Assembly (NCBI GenBank): GCA_050916095.1
Contig: CP050901.1
Span: 3,162,001 to 3,226,000, forward strand
Length of the DNA stretch: 64,000 nucleotides
Source: JANPCX01 sp050916095
GTDB lineage: Bacteria; Pseudomonadota; Gammaproteobacteria; Burkholderiales; Burkholderiaceae_C
Direction: 5' to 3'
The notes below the pieces were generated by a model. The model was not told the origin of the DNA. It ran no database searches and worked only from the letters and a program-made list of their open reading frames with translations. This document shows, piece after piece, positions 1 to 8,748 of this stretch (its first letter is position 1; each line of letters starts with the position of its first letter). Both the position numbers and the translations under genes were made by a program.

Positions 1-1385
1 TGCCCCAGTTCAAACGTTGGTATGCGCAGGCCGGCACGCCACGAGTCGGCGCCAAAGGCCGCTACGACGCGCCGTCGCGCACCTACACCTTGATGCTGGA
101 TCAACAAACCCCCGCCACGCCTGGGCAAACCGAGAAACAACCGTTTGTGGTCCCTGTGGCACTCGGTTTTGTCGGCCGCAGCGGTCAGGCCCTGCCAGTG
201 CAACTCGAAGGTGAAACGCAGGGCGTGAACGAGCGCGTGCTGGTGTTGTCTGAAGCGCGCAATTTCTTCACCTTCACCAACCTCAACGAAGAACCCGTGC
301 CCTCACTGATGCGCGGTTTCTCTGCGCCTGTCGTCTTGGCCGATGGCCTGGGCGATGCCGATCTGCTCACCTTGCTGCAATACGACAGCGACGCCTTCAA
401 CCGCTGGGAAGCCGGACAGCGCCTGGCGCTGCGCCAGATCTTGGCGGCCATCCACAGCAACACCCTTCCACCGCTGGACAACGCCTATGTCGAAGCGATG
501 CGTGCGGTGCTGCGGCATCCTCAACTGGATGCCGCGTTCAAAGAACTGGTGCTTACGCTGCCCAGCGAAGCCTATGTCGCTGAGCAACTCGATGTGGTCG
601 ACCCACCACGCATCCACGCCGTGCGCCAACACTTCCGTCTGCAACTGGCCCAAGGCCTGCGCGAGGACTGGCTGTGGGCCCTTGAACACCATGCCACCCC
701 GGGCGGATATTCACCCGATGCCGTCTCGAGCGGCAAACGCGCACTGAGCAACCTCGCGCTTTCCATGTTGTGCCTGGACGCCGCCCAAACTGGCGACACC
801 GTGTGGCCAGGCCGCGCCTACCAATTGTTCAAAGATGCCAGCAACATGACCGACCGCCTGGGCGCACTCAGCGCCCTGGTTAACAGCCATGCGCCTATTG
901 CTGAACCGGCTCTGGCGCGTTTCCATGAGCTCTTCAAACACGAGGCCTTGGTCATCGACAAATGGTTCAGCATGCAAGTGACTGCACCCGAGAAAGACGG
1001 CCGCGTCTTCGCTCGCGCCCGCAGCCTGCTGCAACACCCTGACTTCAGTTTGAAGAACCCGAACCGCGCACGCAGCTTGATTGCCGCCTTGTGTTCAGGC
1101 AACCCCAGCGCATTCCACCGCCTTGATGCGGCAGGTTACGTGTTCTGGGCCGATCGTGTTCTTGAACTTGATGCCGCCAACCCCCAGCTCGCCGCCCGCA
1201 TGGCCCGCGTGATGGACCGCTGGACCAAATTGGCTGAGCCCTACCGCAGTGCCGCGCAAATGGCCCTTAAACGCGTAGCCGCCAAAGCCGACCTGTCCAA
1301 AGACGTGCGCGAAATCATCAGCCACGCACTGGCCTCAGACGCAAAGACTGAATCGACCGAACCCAAAAAAGCCCCGACAACATGA
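1..1385 (+). CDS. pepN: Aminopeptidase N, C-terminal part (partial at window start)
   Basis: The frame is open from base 3, so the gene begins upstream and about 460 C-terminal residues are present. Family knowledge: PepN is a cytosolic M1 zinc aminopeptidase that trims N-terminal residues from peptides. The visible part starts in the Ig-like beta domain (DUF3458), recognised by QFKRWYAQAGTP, and continues into the helical C-terminal domain (for example NPNRARSLIAALCSGNPSAFH). The HEXXH zinc site lies outside the window. The stop overlaps the fbp start by four bases (ATGA), suggesting translational coupling. Confidence 0.93.
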   Translation, partial: PQFKRWYAQAGTPRVGAKGRYDAPSRTYTLMLDQQTPATPGQTEKQPFVVPVALGFVGRSGQALPVQLEGETQGVNERVLVLSEARNFFTFTNLNEEPVPSLMRGFSAPVVLADGLGDADLLTLLQYDSDAFNRWEAGQRLALRQILAAIHSNTLPPLDNAYVEAMRAVLRHPQLDAAFKELVLTLPSEAYVAEQLDVVDPPRIHAVRQHFRLQLAQGLREDWLWALEHHATPGGYSPDAVSSGKRALSNLALSMLCLDAAQTGDTVWPGRAYQLFKDASNMTDRLGALSALVNSHAPIAEPALARFHELFKHEALVIDKWFSMQVTAPEKDGRVFARARSLLQHPDFSLKNPNRARSLIAALCSGNPSAFHRLDAAGYVFWADRVLELDAANPQLAARMARVMDRWTKLAEPYRSAAQMALKRVAAKADLSKDVREIISHALASDAKTESTEPKKAPTT

Positions 1386-2395
1386 GCAAAAACATCAGCC
1401 TCACGCGTTACCTCGTTGAACAACAACGCCACAACGGCAGCATTCCCGCGCAACTGCGCTTGTTGATTGAAGTGGTAGCGCGAGCCTGCAAACGCATCAG
1501 CATCAGCGTCAACAAAGGTGCCCTGGGCGACGTGCTGGGCAGCGCACACTCCGAGAACGTGCAAGGCGAAATTCAAAAAAAGCTCGACATCATCGCCAAC
1601 GAAGTGTTGATTGAAGCCAACGAATGGGGCGGCCACCTGGCGGCCATGGCGTCGGAAGAAATGGAAGGCATCTATGTGGTACCCAACCGCTTTCCTCAGG
1701 GCGAGTACCTGCTGATGTTCGACCCCCTGGACGGCTCCAGCAACATCGATGTGAACGTGAGCATCGGCACCATTTTCTCGGTGCTGAAAAAACCCGATGG
1801 CAGCGCGGGCGTGAGCGAGGCTGACTTCCTTCAAGCCGGTAGCACCCAAGCAGCCGCTGGTTATTGCGTGTACGGCCCGCAAACCACCTTGGTACTGACT
1901 GTGGGTGATGGCGTGGCCATGTTCACCCTGGACCGCGAACAAGGTTCGTGGGTGCTGACGCAAGACGATGTGAAGATCCCCGAAGACACGAAAGAATTCG
2001 CCATCAACATGAGCAACATGCGCCACTGGGCACCCCCTGTGAAGCGCTACATTGATGAATGCCTGGCCGGCAAAGAAGGCCCACGCGGCAAAGACTTCAA
2101 CATGCGCTGGGTGGCCAGCATGGTGGCCGATGTGCACCGCATCCTGACCCGTGGCGGCGTCTTCCTTTACCCCTGGGACAAACGCGAACCTGAAAAAGCC
2201 GGCAAGCTGCGCCTGATGTACGAAGCCAACCCCATGGCCTTCTTGGTGGAACAAGCCGGTGGCGCCGCCACCAACGGCAAAGAGCGCATCCTCGACCTGC
2301 AGCCCAAACTGCTACATGAACGTGTCAGCGTGGTGTTGGGCTCGAAAAACGAAGTAGACCGCGTCACGGCCTACCACTTGGAGGCGTCCTGTTGA
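1382..2395 (+). CDS. fbp: Fructose-1,6-bisphosphatase, class 1
   Basis: Hydrolyses fructose-1,6-bisphosphate to fructose-6-phosphate in gluconeogenesis or the Calvin cycle. The 337 residues match the usual class 1 length. Metal-binding motifs are visible: the acidic stretch ASEEMEGIY near residue 95 and DPLDGSSNIDVN near 115. The C-terminal region GGAATNGKERILDLQP is also typical. The start overlaps the pepN stop. A dispersed inverted repeat follows the gene. Confidence 0.97.
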   Translation: MSKNISLTRYLVEQQRHNGSIPAQLRLLIEVVARACKRISISVNKGALGDVLGSAHSENVQGEIQKKLDIIANEVLIEANEWGGHLAAMASEEMEGIYVVPNRFPQGEYLLMFDPLDGSSNIDVNVSIGTIFSVLKKPDGSAGVSEADFLQAGSTQAAAGYCVYGPQTTLVLTVGDGVAMFTLDREQGSWVLTQDDVKIPEDTKEFAINMSNMRHWAPPVKRYIDECLAGKEGPRGKDFNMRWVASMVADVHRILTRGGVFLYPWDKREPEKAGKLRLMYEANPMAFLVEQAGGAATNGKERILDLQPKLLHERVSVVLGSKNEVDRVTAYHLEASC

Positions 2396-2423
2396 TGTTT
2401 GCCTTCAGCACGACAATCTCCAG

Positions 2424-2520
2424 CCCGTTCGCCCTGAGCCTGTCGAAGGGCCTGTAGCGAGGCACGCGCTGGCTTCTACAGGTACTGTCCTGAGCACCGT
2501 CGAAGGATCAGCCTGAACGG
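2424..2520. repeat. Dispersed palindromic intergenic repeat, copy 1
   Basis: CCGTTCGCCCTGAGCCTGTC is followed about 30 bases later by a decayed inverted arm ending in GCCTGAACGG. Related copies are at 25759-25803 and 47193-47264, all between genes. It resembles the REP-like 'TTCGACAGGCTCAG' repeats common in Burkholderiales. Function is unknown; a transcript hairpin is possible. Confidence 0.75.
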
Positions 2521-2561
2521 TGTGTAGTGTCGCCATTGATGTAAAGCTGAATAAACCCAAC

Positions 2562-3683
2562 ATGCCACAACCGCAAAACATCCACCACGACCGCGAGGCG
2601 GGCAGCAAAAGCAGCACGCTCGACACCACCCGCATCGATGACGTGCGCATCGGCGCGGTGCGCCCCCTGATCACCCCGGCGCTGCTGCAAGAACGTGTAC
2701 CGGTCAGCGACGCCACATTGGCCATGGTGGAAAAAAGCCGTGCCGCCATCGCCAACGTGCTGCATGGCCGCGACGACAGACTCATCGTGGTGGTGGGCCC
2801 CTGCTCCATCCACGACCACGCCCAGGCCCTTGAGTACGGCAAGTTGCTCAAAACAGCAGCCGACGAATTGCAAACCGACCTGCTCATCGTCATGCGTGCC
2901 TATTTTGAAAAGCCCCGCACCACCGTCGGCTGGAAGGGTTACATCAACGACCCCCACCTCGACGGCAGCTTCGCCATCAACGAAGGGCTTGAACGTGCCC
3001 GGCGTTTGCTGCTGGAGTTGACCGAACTCGGTTTGCCCACAGGCACTGAGTTTTTGGATTTGCTCAGCCCGCAATACATCGCCGACCTCATCGCCTGGGG
3101 TGCCATTGGTGCGCGTACCACGGAAAGCCAAAGCCACCGCCAACTCGCCTCGGGCCTGAGCTGCCCAGTGGGTTTCAAAAACGGTACCGACGGCAGCCTC
3201 AAGGTGGCCGCCGACGCGGTACTAGCCGCCCAAGCCAGCCACGCCTTCATGGGCATGACAAAAATGGGCGTGGCCGCCATTTTTGAAACCCGGGGCAATG
3301 CCGACTGCCACGTCATCCTGCGCGGCGGCAAAAACCCCAACTACAGCGCAGAGCACATCCACGCCGCCGCTGACACCCTGCGCGGTGCCGACCTGCGTGA
3401 GCAAGTGATGATCGATGTCTCCCACGGCAACAGCAGCAAGCAGCACCAAAAACAAATCACCGTGGCACAGGAAGTGGCCACGCAGATCGCAGCGGGCGAC
3501 AAACGCATCACCGGCCTGATGATCGAGAGCCACCTCCACGAGGGCCGCCAAGACCTCGTCGAAGGCCAACCCTTGAAGCACGGTGTGTCCATCACCGATG
3601 CCTGCATCAGCTGGGCACAAACCGAACCTGTGCTGCAGACCCTGGCCCAAGCCGTGCGTGACCGACGACACCAAACGGCTTGA
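2562..3683 (+). CDS. aroG: 3-deoxy-7-phosphoheptulonate synthase (DAHP synthase, class I)
   Basis: Condenses phosphoenolpyruvate with erythrose-4-phosphate, the first step of the shikimate pathway. Family motifs are clear: VVGPCSIHD, RAYFEKPRTTVGWKGYIND, GARTTESQSHRQLASGLSCP, GFKNGTDG and VMIDVSHGNSSKQH. The ATG at 2562 gives 373 residues. A GTG at 2520 in the same frame would add 14 residues but lies at the end of the intergenic repeat, so ATG is preferred. The class is usually feedback-inhibited by an aromatic amino acid; which one cannot be read here. Confidence 0.95.
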   Translation: MPQPQNIHHDREAGSKSSTLDTTRIDDVRIGAVRPLITPALLQERVPVSDATLAMVEKSRAAIANVLHGRDDRLIVVVGPCSIHDHAQALEYGKLLKTAADELQTDLLIVMRAYFEKPRTTVGWKGYINDPHLDGSFAINEGLERARRLLLELTELGLPTGTEFLDLLSPQYIADLIAWGAIGARTTESQSHRQLASGLSCPVGFKNGTDGSLKVAADAVLAAQASHAFMGMTKMGVAAIFETRGNADCHVILRGGKNPNYSAEHIHAAADTLRGADLREQVMIDVSHGNSSKQHQKQITVAQEVATQIAAGDKRITGLMIESHLHEGRQDLVEGQPLKHGVSITDACISWAQTEPVLQTLAQAVRDRRHQTA

Positions 3684-3769
3684 ACGTACAGCGCTGCGTG
3701 CGCAGTCAGGCCAGCCAGGATCTGGCGACATGCAAAACGGGGGCCAAACCGCCACCCCGGCCCCTCAGA

Positions 3770-3775
3770 TATAAT
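3770..3775 (+). promoter_or_regulatory. Candidate -10 box of the tRNA-Thr promoter
   Basis: A perfect TATAAT lies 10 bases before the tRNA gene. No good -35 hexamer is visible at the expected distance. Confidence 0.6.
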
Positions 3776-3785
3776 GCGAGGCTTC

Positions 3786-3861
3786 GCCGGTGTAGCTCAG
3801 TCGGTAGAGCAGCTCATTCGTAATGAGAAGGTCGGGTGTTCGATTCATCTCTCCGGCACCA
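3786..3861 (+). tRNA. tRNA-Thr (anticodon CGT)
   Basis: A 76-base cloverleaf with encoded CCA. The acceptor strand is GCCGGTG, the D arm GCTC...GAGC, the anticodon loop TTCGTAA (reads ACG, threonine), and the T loop TTCGATT. One acceptor-stem pair is T-T. A hairpin terminator follows. Insertion debris begins 150 bases downstream, but no duplicated tRNA 3' end was seen. Confidence 0.95.
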
Positions 3862-3868
3862 AACAACA

Positions 3869-3902
3869 AAAGCCAACCCCTGCAGGGTTGGCTTTTTGTT
3901 TT
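3869..3902 (+). terminator. Rho-independent terminator after tRNA-Thr
   Basis: AAGCCAACCC and GGGTTGGCTT form a 10-bp stem around CTGCA, followed by TTTGTTTT. It begins eight bases after the tRNA CCA. Confidence 0.9.
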
Positions 3903-4014
3903 GCGCCAAGCCCCAAACGGCGCGGGCTCCCGGGCGATTCTGCCTGCGCTTCGGGGTTGGCGGCGACGACCATTTTTGCCCCGGTTCGACCCATTTTTGC
4001 TCTCTGTTCTCTAA

Positions 4015-4665
4015 GAGCGTGTTTACGATCTTCTTCTGACCCGAAAATAGGCAGATGAAGAGAAAGAGATACGCCAGCGACATCAGCCGGGAGAAGTTTG
4101 AGCAAATTGAGCCGCTGCTGCGCAGCGTGCGCAAGGCGACCAAGCCGACGAAGGTGGATCTGTATGAGGTGTTCTGCGCGGTGCTGTACCTGCTGCGAAC
4201 GGGTTGCCAGTGGAGGTTCTTGCCGAGCGAGTTTGCGAAGTGGACGACGGTCTATGCCTACTGGCGCAAATGGAGTGAGCCTGACCAGGACGGTGTGAGC
4301 GTGTTGGAACGGGCTTTAAAAAAATCAGGTTGGCGCGGCCCGAGACAGACTGGGGCGCAACGCATGCAGCACGCTGTTGATCGTGGACGCGCAGAGCGTG
4401 AAGAATACGGACACGGCGGCGCTCAAGGGCTATGACGGGGGCAAGAAGGTTTCGGGCATCAAGCGACACATTGCAGTGGACACGCCAGGGTTGCCGCACG
4501 CAGTGGCGGTGACGACGGCCGAGGTGACTGACCGCAAGGGGGCACTGCAGGCCCTGCAGCGTTGCAAACCGGGACTGGCACGGGTGCAAAGCTTGCTGGC
4601 TGACAGCGGGTACGTGGGAGAGCCCTTCGCGCAGGGCGTGCAAGAGGTTCTTGGAGGGCATGTGA
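4015..4665 (+). mobile_element. IS5-family element, left part only
   Basis: The left end GAGCGTGTTTACGATC is preceded by CTAA, a plausible target duplication. A related right end (GATCGTAAACACGCCC) occurs at 36999-37014. The element stops where the IS3-family element begins at 4666; its right half is not found on the far side at 5960. Confidence 0.75.
4055..4665 (+). pseudogene. IS5-family transposase, truncated, two reading frames
   Basis: Frame 1 from ATG 4055 gives MKRKRYASDISREKFEQIEP through VLYLLRTGCQWRFLP to LKKSGWRG. The second frame carries DAQSVKNTDT and GIKRHIAVD, transposase core motifs. The frames meet at a run of seven A at 4318-4324. In this IS5 subgroup a -1 slip at such a run commonly makes the fused transposase, so the frame change may be functional design. 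The protein stops after GGHVM because the IS3 element cuts it, losing the catalytic Glu and the C-terminus. It cannot be active. Confidence 0.85.
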
Positions 4666-4701
4666 TGACCTTGCCTCTGTAATCCGTATCCCATAACCGA
4701 G

Positions 4702-5598
4702 TCACGAATTGGCTTGCATGGCCTGGGCCGCAAACCAGCTTTGCTCGAACTGCATCGGACTGACATAGGCCAGAGTCGAGTGCAGCCGGGCTTGGTTGTA
4801 CCAAAGCAGCCAGGCCATGACCTCGTCTTTGGCTTGCCGCCTGGTTTCAAAGCGCTGCCCATGTAGGCGTTCTACCTTCAGTGACCCGAACAAGGTCTCG
4901 CTGCACGCATTGTCCCAACAGTTGCCCCGCCTGCTCATGGACGCCTGAATTCCGTACTCACTGAGCACGTCCCTGAAGTCTTGGCTTGCGTATTGACTGC
5001 CTCTGTCGCTGTGGAAGATCAGCCCTGCGCCTTTGTCTGGATGTCGCTTGAACCATGCCATGCGCAGCGCATCAATGACGATGTCGCGTGTCATGTCTTG
5101 CCGCAAGCTCCAGCCCACCACTTGACGGCTGAAGAGGTCAATCACCACTGCCAGGTACAGCCAGCCCTCTTGGGTGTCGATGTAGGTGATGTCCCCCGCC
5201 CACACCTTGTCAGGCTCTTGAACGTTGAATTGCCGCTCCAGCAGGTTGGGTGCAATCGGCAAATCATGTTTGCTGTCGGTGGTGATCTTGAATCTGCGTT
5301 TGCCTTTGGCGCGAATGCCGTGCAATTGCATGAGCTTTTGCACCCGGTCTTTGCCCACCCGGATGCCGCGTGCCAGCAGTTCTTTCCACATGCGAGGCCA
5401 GCCGTAGCTGGCCCTGACCTGGGCGTGAATTGCTTTGATGTGTACCAGCAAGGCGTCATCACTGAGGTGGCGTCGTTGCGCCGCACTGGCCCGCCGCAGG
5501 AAGTGCTCGTGATACCCGGCCACGCTGACACGCAGAACCCGGCACTGCACAGAGATTGGCCACACCCGCCGGTGGCTTTGTATGAAGGCGTACTTCAC
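4702..5598 (-). CDS. IS3-family transposase OrfB (DDE integrase core), copy 1
   Basis: 298 residues. An HTH_21-like segment (KELLARGIRVGKDRVQKLMQ) precedes the rve integrase core. Catalytic residues are visible in WAGDITYI (D), IFHSDRGSQY (D) and NACSETLFGSLK (E). It starts at a GTG overlapping the end of orfA by four bases. It appears intact and identical in protein sequence to copy 2. Confidence 0.95.
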   Translation of the reverse strand: MKYAFIQSHRRVWPISVQCRVLRVSVAGYHEHFLRRASAAQRRHLSDDALLVHIKAIHAQVRASYGWPRMWKELLARGIRVGKDRVQKLMQLHGIRAKGKRRFKITTDSKHDLPIAPNLLERQFNVQEPDKVWAGDITYIDTQEGWLYLAVVIDLFSRQVVGWSLRQDMTRDIVIDALRMAWFKRHPDKGAGLIFHSDRGSQYASQDFRDVLSEYGIQASMSRRGNCWDNACSETLFGSLKVERLHGQRFETRRQAKDEVMAWLLWYNQARLHSTLAYVSPMQFEQSWFAAQAMQANS

Positions 5599-5894
5599 GT
5601 CGATCCCTTTGCAAAGTACGCCGTGGCCTTTTCCAGGATGTCGCGCTCCATCTTGACCCGCGCCAGCTCTGCCCTCAAGCGGCTGATCTCCATTTGTTCG
5701 CTGCTTACCTTGACCCGGCTGTCAGCGCCCTTGAGTTTGCCTTCGCGGTGCGCTTTGATCCAGTTGAACAGCGTCTGCTCAACCACCCCAAGCGTCCTGG
5801 CCGCTGCCGCCATGCTTTGGCCGCCTTCCACCAGCCGCACCGCCTCGAACTTGAACTCCTGCGTGTACCTCGCCCTTTTGGCTCTCTTCGTCAT
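5595..5894 (-). CDS. IS3-family transposase OrfA (helix-turn-helix), copy 1
   Basis: 99 residues. YTQEFKFEAVRLVEGGQSMA and VEQTLFNWIKAHREGKL form the HTH_Tnp_1 DNA-binding domain. The end, RLRAELARVKMERDILEKAT, is the leucine-zipper segment. Such OrfA proteins bind the IS ends and join OrfB in the transposase. Confidence 0.94.
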   Translation of the reverse strand: MTKRAKRARYTQEFKFEAVRLVEGGQSMAAAARTLGVVEQTLFNWIKAHREGKLKGADSRVKVSSEQMEISRLRAELARVKMERDILEKATAYFAKGST

Positions 5895-5965
5895 TTCCGC
5901 TCTCCTTTGCTTGCGATTGAATCACTCAGCAAGGGATACGGTTTTCGGGGGCAAGGTCAGGGCTC

Positions 5966-6316
5966 GTGATTGCTGATGATGGGGCCTGCCTGTGGCTCGA
6001 ATGCGAGAACTCTGCAAAGGCAAAACCCGAGCGACACAAAACCGTGGCGCTCGTGCAGGATTGCATTGGTGCAGAAACACGCGTTGAACTCGCTGCAGGT
6101 TTGTGGCTCGCACGAGTGATTATTGTTGCGACGAATGAGCAAGCGCTACGATGGATGTCCGCGTCATTTCAAGACGCACATCGACGAGGATTGCTGAAAG
6201 ACAACCAAGTGGCTGAAGTGGAGGCATGCTTGCTACCTGTCTCCGAAAGCCTTGTGCCGGGTGAAATTGCCGAAGGCAACATGTGGTGGGATATCTTGGT
6301 TCCTGCCCAAACATAA
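5966..6316 (+). CDS. Hypothetical protein beside the IS3 element
   Basis: 116 residues, not recognised. It opens six bases after the IS end, so its original 5' end may have been lost. The middle, ARVIIVATNEQALRWMSASF, looks globular. No signal peptide, membrane segment or motif was identified. It may be a real small gene or a truncated remnant. Confidence 0.4.
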   Translation: MIADDGACLWLECENSAKAKPERHKTVALVQDCIGAETRVELAAGLWLARVIIVATNEQALRWMSASFQDAHRRGLLKDNQVAEVEACLLPVSESLVPGEIAEGNMWWDILVPAQT

Positions 6317-6446
6317 AAAACACATGACTATGGTGCAAGGAGGTGTGCCAAAATGGCTCCCTCGTTCGCACCTAAGTCATTGATTTTATTTGGGTTGTCG
6401 TGCAGTGAGTTTTTTTCTCACCGCTTCCGCCATAGGCGGTGCAAAC

Positions 6447-7334
6447 TCAATCCGCCTGTTCCCACTTTCTCACCCCCTTGCATTTCGGCGCTTTTGTACA
6501 GCCCCAAAACCTGCGACCGGTGTGCCGGCCTTTGCGGGCGACTCTCTCGCGCATCGGTGATTCACACAATGGGCAAGCGGGCACCTGGGGCGGCTCCAAA
6601 GTCGACGTCGCCGCAAACTCGGACAGCATTTGGGTGTCCATGGCGGCGGGGCGAGGCGGCTCAGGACGTGTGGGCTCCGGCACCTCAGGCGCGGGCCGCG
6701 TGCTCTGTTGCACATGCCTTTGCATCCAACTGTGCAAGAGTGCGCCATCTACCAGCATGATTTGAGTTTCGCGGGCGAAGGCCATGGTGCTGCGGCTGAA
6801 ATGACCACAACTGACCACCATGCCACCGAGCGCTGAACGGGTCACCATGGCGGCGTACAGCTCGCGCACTTCGTTCACACCCAGCCGACCAGAGCGCCAC
6901 GCTCTGGCGTGAACCAGGATGGTTCTGCGGTCCTTGCGCAATACCAGGTCCACCATGCCGGGACGGTTACCGGACTCACTCACGCTGTAACCCTGTTTTT
7001 CCAACAACTGACGCAGCAGGGGCTGGAATTCAGACCACTCCATGTCTTGCAGATCGGACTGCTGTTTGCGCGTTGAACGTCGCTGACGCCACAAAGGGAT
7101 GGCTGCGGCGACAAGCACGGCGGCAGGCAAGGCCAACGAGAGCCAGGTTTGTTCAGGTGACAAGCCAGCATCGCGGCTCAACCAAAGATGCAGCCCAACG
7201 GCCAGGGCAATACCCATGAACAGGCCAACCCAAGCACGCCAGTTCACACGCGCACCACTCGACTGAACCCTCGGTTGGTCAGCCGAGGGCAGCGATTGTT
7301 GTGATTTGACGAAACGACGGGATTTGCGAGACAC
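6447..7334 (-). CDS. Membrane-anchored Mrr-like restriction-endonuclease-fold protein with topoisomerase zinc ribbon
   Basis: About 295 residues from GTG 7334; a TTG at 7376 would add 14. Two membrane segments come first (AWVGLFMGIALAVGLHLWL and WLSLALPAAVLVAAAIPLW). A Mrr-cat-like domain follows: MEWSEFQPLLRQLLEKQGY, then GMVDLVLRKD, then LVHARAW, then GVNEVRELYAAM. Where Mrr proteins carry the catalytic Q-x-K there is H-A-R, so nuclease activity is doubtful. The C-terminus is a four-cysteine ribbon (CPLCESPM...GRRFWGCTKAPKC) as in topoisomerase I tails. A DNA-binding or sensing role is inference. Confidence 0.75.
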   Translation of the reverse strand: MSRKSRRFVKSQQSLPSADQPRVQSSGARVNWRAWVGLFMGIALAVGLHLWLSRDAGLSPEQTWLSLALPAAVLVAAAIPLWRQRRSTRKQQSDLQDMEWSEFQPLLRQLLEKQGYSVSESGNRPGMVDLVLRKDRRTILVHARAWRSGRLGVNEVRELYAAMVTRSALGGMVVSCGHFSRSTMAFARETQIMLVDGALLHSWMQRHVQQSTRPAPEVPEPTRPEPPRPAAMDTQMLSEFAATSTLEPPQVPACPLCESPMRERVARKGRHTGRRFWGCTKAPKCKGVRKWEQAD

Positions 7335-7555
7335 GGTGGGTCTCAGCCTCTCAAAGTTAGGGCCTGTTAACACCAAAAGGAAGCCCGCCCTGCACGTTGC
7401 AATTGCTAGCCGTGGTACAGACCAAAGTGAGCATTTTCGCCTGGATGGCGAGCTTGTGTGGAGTCACGGTGTTTTCCATTTGGTACTCACTGACCTTGCC
7501 CCCGAAAACCGTATCCCTTGCTGAGTGATTCAATCGCAAGCAAAGGAGAGCGGAA

Positions 7556-7855
7556 ATGACGAAGAGAGCCAAAAGGGCGAGGTACACGCAGGAGTTCAAG
7601 TTCGAGGCGGTGCGGCTGGTGGAAGGCGGCCAAAGCATGGCGGCAGCGGCCAGGACGCTTGGGGTGGTTGAGCAGACGCTGTTCAACTGGATCAAAGCGC
7701 ACCGCGAAGGCAAACTCAAGGGCGCTGACAGCCGGGTCAAGGTAAGCAGCGAACAAATGGAGATCAGCCGCTTGAGGGCAGAGCTGGCGCGGGTCAAGAT
7801 GGAGCGCGACATCCTGGAAAAGGCCACGGCGTACTTTGCAAAGGGATCGACGTGA
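7556..7855 (+). CDS. IS3-family transposase OrfA, copy 2
   Basis: Protein identical to copy 1 OrfA. AGGAGAG lies just ahead of the ATG as ribosome-binding site. The stop overlaps the GTG start of orfB. Confidence 0.95.
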   Translation: MTKRAKRARYTQEFKFEAVRLVEGGQSMAAAARTLGVVEQTLFNWIKAHREGKLKGADSRVKVSSEQMEISRLRAELARVKMERDILEKATAYFAKGST

Positions 7856-8748
7856 AGTACGCCTTCATACAAAGCCACCGGCGGGTGTGGCCAATCTCTG
7901 TGCAGTGCCGGGTTCTGCGTGTCAGCGTGGCTGGGTATCACGAGCACTTCCTGCGGCGGGCCAGTGCGGCGCAACGACGCCACCTCAGTGATGACGCCTT
8001 GCTGGTACACATCAAAGCAATTCACGCCCAGGTCAGGGCCAGCTACGGCTGGCCTCGCATGTGGAAAGAACTGCTGGCACGCGGCATCCGGGTGGGCAAA
8101 GACCGGGTGCAAAAGCTCATGCAATTGCACGGCATTCGCGCCAAAGGCAAACGCAGATTCAAGATCACCACCGACAGCAAACATGATTTGCCGATTGCAC
8201 CCAACCTGCTGGAGCGGCAATTCAACGTTCAAGAGCCTGACAAGGTGTGGGCGGGGGACATCACCTACATCGACACCCAAGAGGGCTGGCTGTACCTGGC
8301 AGTGGTGATTGACCTCTTCAGCCGTCAAGTGGTGGGCTGGAGCTTGCGGCAAGACATGACACGCGACATCGTCATTGATGCGCTGCGCATGGCATGGTTC
8401 AAGCGACATCCAGACAAAGGCGCAGGGCTGATCTTCCACAGCGACAGAGGCAGTCAATACGCAAGCCAAGACTTCAGGGACGTGCTCAGTGAGTACGGAA
8501 TTCAGGCGTCCATGAGCAGGCGGGGCAACTGTTGGGACAATGCGTGCAGCGAGACCTTGTTCGGGTCACTGAAGGTAGAACGCCTACATGGGCAGCGCTT
8601 TGAAACCAGGCGGCAAGCCAAAGACGAGGTCATGGCCTGGCTGCTTTGGTACAACCAAGCCCGGCTGCACTCGACTCTGGCCTATGTCAGTCCGATGCAG
8701 TTCGAGCAAAGCTGGTTTGCGGCCCAGGCCATGCAAGCCAATTCGTGA
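7852..8748 (+). CDS. IS3-family transposase OrfB, copy 2
   Basis: 298 residues with the complete DDE triad (WAGDITYI, HSDRGSQY, CSETLFGS). A CCG to CTG-type base difference from copy 1 near 7931 is silent in this frame. Family precedent is a -1 frameshift fusing OrfA and OrfB; the overlapping GTG also allows separate initiation. Confidence 0.95.
   Translation: MKYAFIQSHRRVWPISVQCRVLRVSVAGYHEHFLRRASAAQRRHLSDDALLVHIKAIHAQVRASYGWPRMWKELLARGIRVGKDRVQKLMQLHGIRAKGKRRFKITTDSKHDLPIAPNLLERQFNVQEPDKVWAGDITYIDTQEGWLYLAVVIDLFSRQVVGWSLRQDMTRDIVIDALRMAWFKRHPDKGAGLIFHSDRGSQYASQDFRDVLSEYGIQASMSRRGNCWDNACSETLFGSLKVERLHGQRFETRRQAKDEVMAWLLWYNQARLHSTLAYVSPMQFEQSWFAAQAMQANS

Larger units (their letters stand above)
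4666..5959 (-). mobile_element. IS3-family element, copy 1 (1294 bp)
   Basis: Bounded by 27-bp imperfect inverted repeats starting TGACCTTGCC, with TG...CA ends. It is the same length as the inverted copy at 7491-8784 and differs by at least one base. The flanks (TGA on the left, GGG on the right) show no target duplication, unlike copy 2. The chromosome next to it was probably deleted or rearranged after insertion. Confidence 0.92.

Noticed and set aside
1241..2254. Long minus-strand open frame across fbp
   Set aside because: It is antisense to fbp, His/Ala-rich and without any motif; a by-product of GC-rich codon bias.
4981..5976. Long plus-strand frame across IS3 copy 1 (and its mirror at 7357-8469)
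   Set aside because: Antisense to orfB/orfA; no recognisable domain.
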